Assembly (NCBI RefSeq): GCF_001045675.1
Contig: NZ_LEKT01000004.1
Coordinates: forward strand, 41,689-105,688
Direction: 5' to 3'
Length of the DNA: 64,000 bases
From: Megasphaera cerevisiae DSM 20462
GTDB lineage: Bacteria > Bacillota > Negativicutes > Veillonellales > Megasphaeraceae
Under the pieces are notes generated by a model. The model was not told where the DNA came from, made no database searches, and saw only the letters and a list, made by a program, of their open reading frames with translations. This document shows, in pieces, positions 60,839-64,000 of this stretch (positions are counted from its first letter, which is position 1; each line of letters opens with the position of its first letter). The position numbers and the translations under genes are program-made.

Positions 60839-60839
60839 A

Positions 60840-61787
60840 TTACAAAAATCCCTTTCCCTGCGTCATCATGGATAAAATAACGGGTCCTAATATGACAATA
60901 AAAATAGTCAGAAAAATGAATATTGCTAATGGAAATATCAACTTAACCGGCAGCTTCATGGCCTTTTCACGAACGTTCTGCCGATGTCGTTCCCGTATGT
61001 TGTCAGCCTGTATCTGCAGTGTATGGGACATGCTGGAGCCCAGACTTTCAGATTGAATGACCGCTGCCACAAACATATATACCGAGCTGACATCGCAGCG
61101 CTGGGCCATATGGGTCAAGGCTTCGCGGCGGGGCATACCCATGCGTATATCATGAAGCATACGGTTTGACTCCTCCACCATGGGTCCCTTCATGCGCCGG
61201 CCTACACGGGCCAACGCTGCATCAAAGGAAAGACCGGCCTGCACGCTGATGCAGACAAGATCCATAATATCCGACAGTTGGGCGATAATCCCCTGCCGCC
61301 GCCGGGTAACCATGACACTCAAGCAAAACCAAGGAATAAATGCGCCGCTGAAAAACATCAGCAGCAAAACCACTATACGCTGGCCCAGTTGAAATTGTCC
61401 CTTAACAACAACCCCCAAAGATAAAATACAAAGCAAGAGACCGCAGCAGACCATGACAAAAAAGAAGGTGCCGGCATCCCAGATATATTGTTTGCCGGCC
61501 CACATAATACGACGTTCCAGTGCTTGATACAACGCCAGAGGGGTCATAGTTTTGACGCGATTCCCGATAAACGTCATAATCCAGTGCCCAATCTGCCGGA
61601 AGGAATCCCGCAGCGACTGCCGGCGCTGACGTCTGCCAGCACTCATTATATCGATAACCTGCAGACCTTGTACACGATTATGCACGACATAACGGGCCGA
61701 GTACATTCTAATTCCATAACTAATAAAAATGATAAAAACAAATATACCTGCCATAACAGAAAAAAATACCGCCATGCCGTTCACCAT
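60840..61787 (-). CDS. tadC: Tad pilus inner-membrane platform protein TadC
   Basis: Type II secretion F-domain protein of 315 residues: membrane segments at about 5-25, 105-150 and 285-308, with the cytoplasmic F domain between (LVCISVQAGLSFDAALARV, LGSSMSHTLQIQAD, AMKLPVKLIFPLAIFIFL). It forms the pilus assembly platform. It overlaps cpaF by 7 bases. Tad systems normally have both TadB and TadC, and only this one is present; its features fit TadC better. Confidence 0.83.
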   Translation of the reverse strand: MVNGMAVFFSVMAGIFVFIIFISYGIRMYSARYVVHNRVQGLQVIDIMSAGRRQRRQSLRDSFRQIGHWIMTFIGNRVKTMTPLALYQALERRIMWAGKQYIWDAGTFFFVMVCCGLLLCILSLGVVVKGQFQLGQRIVVLLLMFFSGAFIPWFCLSVMVTRRRQGIIAQLSDIMDLVCISVQAGLSFDAALARVGRRMKGPMVEESNRMLHDIRMGMPRREALTHMAQRCDVSSVYMFVAAVIQSESLGSSMSHTLQIQADNIRERHRQNVREKAMKLPVKLIFPLAIFIFLTIFIVILGPVILSMMTQGKGFL

Positions 61788-63178
61788 TCCCTCCGCTCAT
61801 CTGCAGACGCATCAGATACTGTTATATCCGGCATTTCCACGCCGTTTACGATAAACTTCTCCATAAAACTCGGACGCAGGCCTGTCGCCTCAAAATGCCC
61901 AACCACCTTGCCGTCAGCATCGACACCCTTTGCCACAAACCGAAAGAGATCCTGCAGCGTGATCACGTCTCCTTCCAAATGCTGTACCTCCGTAATATAG
62001 GTCACTTTACGGCTGCCGTCACGCATTCTGGACTGATGAACGATCAAATCAATAGCTGACGCGATTTGTTCGCGAATCGCCCGGACAGGCAGTTCCATAC
62101 CGGACATGAGCACCATTGTTTCCAAGCGGCTCAGCACATCCCGGGGGCTATTCGCATGGGCCGTCGTCAGCGATCCATCATGACCTGTATTCATAGCCTG
62201 CAGCATATCCAACGCTTCACCAGACCGAACTTCGCCGACTAGAATGCGGTCTGGGCGCATTCGCAAGGCGTTGCGCACCAAATCACGAATCGTAACTGCA
62301 CCGCGGCCTTCGATATTGGCAGGCCGGGCTTCCAGTGTTACAACATGTTCTTGTTCCAGCCGGAGTTCTGCGGAATCTTCAATCGTTACAATGCGTTCGT
62401 TATGCGGGATAAACCCGGAAAGAACATTAAGCGTCGTCGTCTTTCCCGAGCCTGTGCCACCGGAAACGACGATATTCAGACGAGCCTGAATACAGGCCTG
62501 CAAAAAACGTACCATATCAACCGAGAGCGTCTCCATCTCCAGCAGCTTGTCCGTACCAATAATATCCCGGCTGAATTTACGGATCGTCAAACACGGGCCT
62601 ACCAGCGACAGTGGCGGAATGATAATATTAACACGGGAGCCGTCGGACAAACGTGCGTCAACCAATGGCGATGCTTCGTCGACACGCCGTCCTAAGGGGG
62701 TAATAATGCGGTCAATAATATTCATCAAATGGGCCGCATTATAAAATTGTACATGAGTATGATGGATCTTTCCTTTTTGTTCGACAAAAATATGTTTGGG
62801 TCCGTTGACCATAATTTCCGTGACCGTGTCATCCTTAAGCAGTGGTTCTATCGGTCCCAGCCCGAGAATTTCATCAATAACATCACTGATGATCGTTTGC
62901 CGGTCACCACGCGGTACCATAAACGGGTTTTCATCAATGACACGATTGCAGTAGCCTGAAATCAACCGTTCCACAGCAGCGCGGTCCTGCTTGCCCCGCG
63001 TCAGGAATTGCTGCTGCTCAATATTCATTTCCGTTACGATGCGATGATGGATTTCCAGCTTTAGTGCCAGATACCGGTCGCCGGCACTAATATCGTCCAA
63101 CTTTTCCCGCATGGAAAAGATTTTTTGAGGCACATCCCGTTCCGGGGTTGTACCCAACTGTTCTAATAGCGTTCCCAT
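61781..63178 (-). CDS. cpaF: Tad pilus assembly ATPase CpaF/TadA
   Basis: Secretion ATPase of 465 residues: N-terminal helical domain, [18 protein letters not shown], Walker [16 protein letters not shown] (about 235), Asp box [10 protein letters not shown], Walker [20 protein letters not shown] and the His box [15 protein letters not shown]. It powers Flp pilus assembly. AAGGAGA precedes the ATG, 12 bases after the tadE stop. Confidence 0.94.
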   Translation of the reverse strand: MGTLLEQLGTTPERDVPQKIFSMREKLDDISAGDRYLALKLEIHHRIVTEMNIEQQQFLTRGKQDRAAVERLISGYCNRVIDENPFMVPRGDRQTIISDVIDEILGLGPIEPLLKDDTVTEIMVNGPKHIFVEQKGKIHHTHVQFYNAAHLMNIIDRIITPLGRRVDEASPLVDARLSDGSRVNIIIPPLSLVGPCLTIRKFSRDIIGTDKLLEMETLSVDMVRFLQACIQARLNIVVSGGTGSGKTTTLNVLSGFIPHNERIVTIEDSAELRLEQEHVVTLEARPANIEGRGAVTIRDLVRNALRMRPDRILVGEVRSGEALDMLQAMNTGHDGSLTTAHANSPRDVLSRLETMVLMSGMELPVRAIREQIASAIDLIVHQSRMRDGSRKVTYITEVQHLEGDVITLQDLFRFVAKGVDADGKVVGHFEATGLRPSFMEKFIVNGVEMPDITVSDASADERREW

Positions 63179-63190
63179 GACTTATTCTCC

Positions 63191-63649
63191 TTACGTATTC
63201 CCAGTATCGTCGTTTGCGGAATACCCTTCCCAGTACATCGTCGACTGTGCCGTAATCGTAGGCGGCAGGATGTTCAGATAAGAAGCCAGGCCATCGGAAG
63301 CTCTCGCCGCCGTCAGCGTAACCGTTACATGCGGATCTGTTTCCGAAGAAACTAACTCCACAGTAAAAGCCGCATCACTGCTGCTTGATGGCGACCAGAT
63401 ATACAAGCTTCCCAGCAGCGCATTCTGACTACTTCCCGTCTTGCGCGTAATAATGGCATTGCGCTCCGTCGTCATATTCGCCTCTGTTTGGACAGCTAAT
63501 GCCCGGGCGCTTTCCCGTGCCAATGAGGCTAAGGTTATATAATCATAGCAAAGCATAAATATCAAATATACGCCAACGAGCAGCGGCAGCAGCATAAGAA
63601 ATACCACAGCGACCTCAATCATCCCCTGCCCTTTTTTACGAATCGGCAT
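63191..63649 (-). CDS. TadE-like minor pseudopilin
   Basis: Protein of 152 residues with the TadE signature: short basic start MPIRKKGQGMIEVAVVFLML, then one hydrophobic segment (about 10-33) and a periplasmic C-terminal domain. TadE proteins are pseudopilins of the Tad pilus. The ATG at 63649 follows GGGGAGG; the longer frame upstream is not supported. It starts a short operon (tadE-cpaF-tadC-DUF192) whose upstream region is occupied by an insertion sequence about 100 bases away. Confidence 0.82.
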   Translation of the reverse strand: MPIRKKGQGMIEVAVVFLMLLPLLVGVYLIFMLCYDYITLASLARESARALAVQTEANMTTERNAIITRKTGSSQNALLGSLYIWSPSSSSDAAFTVELVSSETDPHVTVTLTAARASDGLASYLNILPPTITAQSTMYWEGYSANDDTGNT

Positions 63650-63734
63650 AGGTATGCCTCCCCATATCTTGTATTGCATCACATATGTCCTTCTCTATTT
63701 ATACCCATAGTAATGCGACCGCAGAATTACTCAT

Positions 63735-63883
63735 ATCACAGTAGTATAAAAAAGGGGATGTGACAAAATGAGAAATCATTTTGTCCACATCCTCTTTTTA
63801 TTTGCATCTTGAGGTAATAAGCAGGAAATTACTGCAAAATAGGCATAAAACCCCTTTCCCCATAAAAACTGCTTTTCTAGAGT
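63735..63883. mobile_element. End of an IS1182-type element with terminator hairpin
   Basis: The hairpin GGATGTG-ACAAAATGA-GAAA-TCATTTTGTCCACATCC (63756-63792, one bulge) has A and T runs on both sides and follows the transposase stop. The element boundary is probably near 63735 (CAGTAGTATAAAAAAGG) but the target duplication cannot be seen because the other end is outside the window. Confidence 0.5.
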
Positions 63884-64000
63884 TTATGCGGCTTTCTTCA
63901 AACGTAGTCTTTTATTGTGGTATTTATAAAGATTATGCCCGATAGAAACCAGGAAAATCTCTAAACGTACTTGTTCCATGCCTTTTCGAACGATTCTTTT
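63884..64000 (-). CDS. IS1182-family transposase, C-terminal end
   Basis: The frame enters from the right edge; the last 38 residues are visible, with VRKGMEQVRLEIFLVSIG, HNLYKYHNKRLRLKKAA then stop. This tail (an RxxxEQVRLE...GHNLYKYH pattern) is typical of DDE transposases of the IS1182 group. The rest lies outside the window, so integrity is unknown. Confidence 0.75.
   Translation of the reverse strand, partial: KRIVRKGMEQVRLEIFLVSIGHNLYKYHNKRLRLKKAA

Noticed and set aside
1..64000. Sigma-54 (-24/-12) promoters
   Set aside because: Scanning by eye for TGGCAC-N5-TTGC on both strands gave no convincing match, even near the activator and rpoN genes; a weight-matrix search would be needed.

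Overview
The window looks like chromosome of a diderm Firmicute of the Negativicutes (Veillonella/Megasphaera/Dialister type). Ribosome binding sites, intrinsic terminators and the tmk-holB-yaaT-trmN6-rsmI-metG-tatD gene order are Firmicute-like, yet one gene encodes a signal-peptide-bearing outer-membrane beta-barrel with an SLH-like N-terminus, a hallmark of Negativicutes. The genus call is inference. No rRNA, tRNA or CRISPR array was seen.

Layout. 1-7.3 kb (+): an operon of LuxE-, LuxC- and acyl-ligase-type genes running into rpoN, then a sigma-54 PAS activator, then a DUF134/Mrp ATPase pair. 7.4-11.7 kb (-): nagZ/nagA and dinB with a small unknown gene, separated by 0.5 kb containing DnaA-box-like sites. 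12-18.6 kb (+): a LysR regulator with an unknown gene, then an organophosphate antiporter with a PhnD-like lipoprotein, a histidine kinase and a response regulator that resembles hexose-phosphate sensing systems. 18.7-22.5 kb (-): an NlpC/P60 cell-wall hydrolase behind a structured leader, and LysR, NifU-like and GGGtGRT genes. 22.9-26.9 kb (+): a small exported protein, then a three-gene DUF4116-repeat / MoxR AAA+ / metallopeptidase-VWA system. 27-39.1 kb (-): an AT-rich catabolic island for hydroxy or sugar acids (DeoR regulator, DUF1537 kinase, PdxA2-like dehydrogenase, DapA-family lyase, 2-hydroxyacid dehydrogenase, two MFS carriers, LarA-like protein, iron alcohol dehydrogenase, amidohydrolase). 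39.8-48.7 kb (-): the conserved housekeeping cluster, with a patch of higher GC across tatD and the 3' part of metG. 48.9 kb (+): a pyridoxal-type kinase.

49.8-60.2 kb (-) is the most striking region: a tight seven-gene operon with an outer-membrane barrel/coiled-coil protein, a UDP-N-acetylhexosamine 6-dehydrogenase-like enzyme, a PilZ-fused family 2 polysaccharide synthase, three NodB-type proteins (one with two domains) and a GH18-like hydrolase. It reads as a synthase-dependent, c-di-GMP-controlled secretion system for a partly de-N-acetylated, probably uronic-acid-containing exopolysaccharide. It is followed by part of a Tad pilus locus (tadE, cpaF, tadC, DUF192), and the window ends in the 3' end of an IS1182-type transposase just upstream of tadE.

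Themes are cell envelope and surface (EPS, Tad pilus, NlpC/P60, NagZ/NagA) and anaerobic carbon-acid use. All functional names rest on motifs read by eye; no database search was run.
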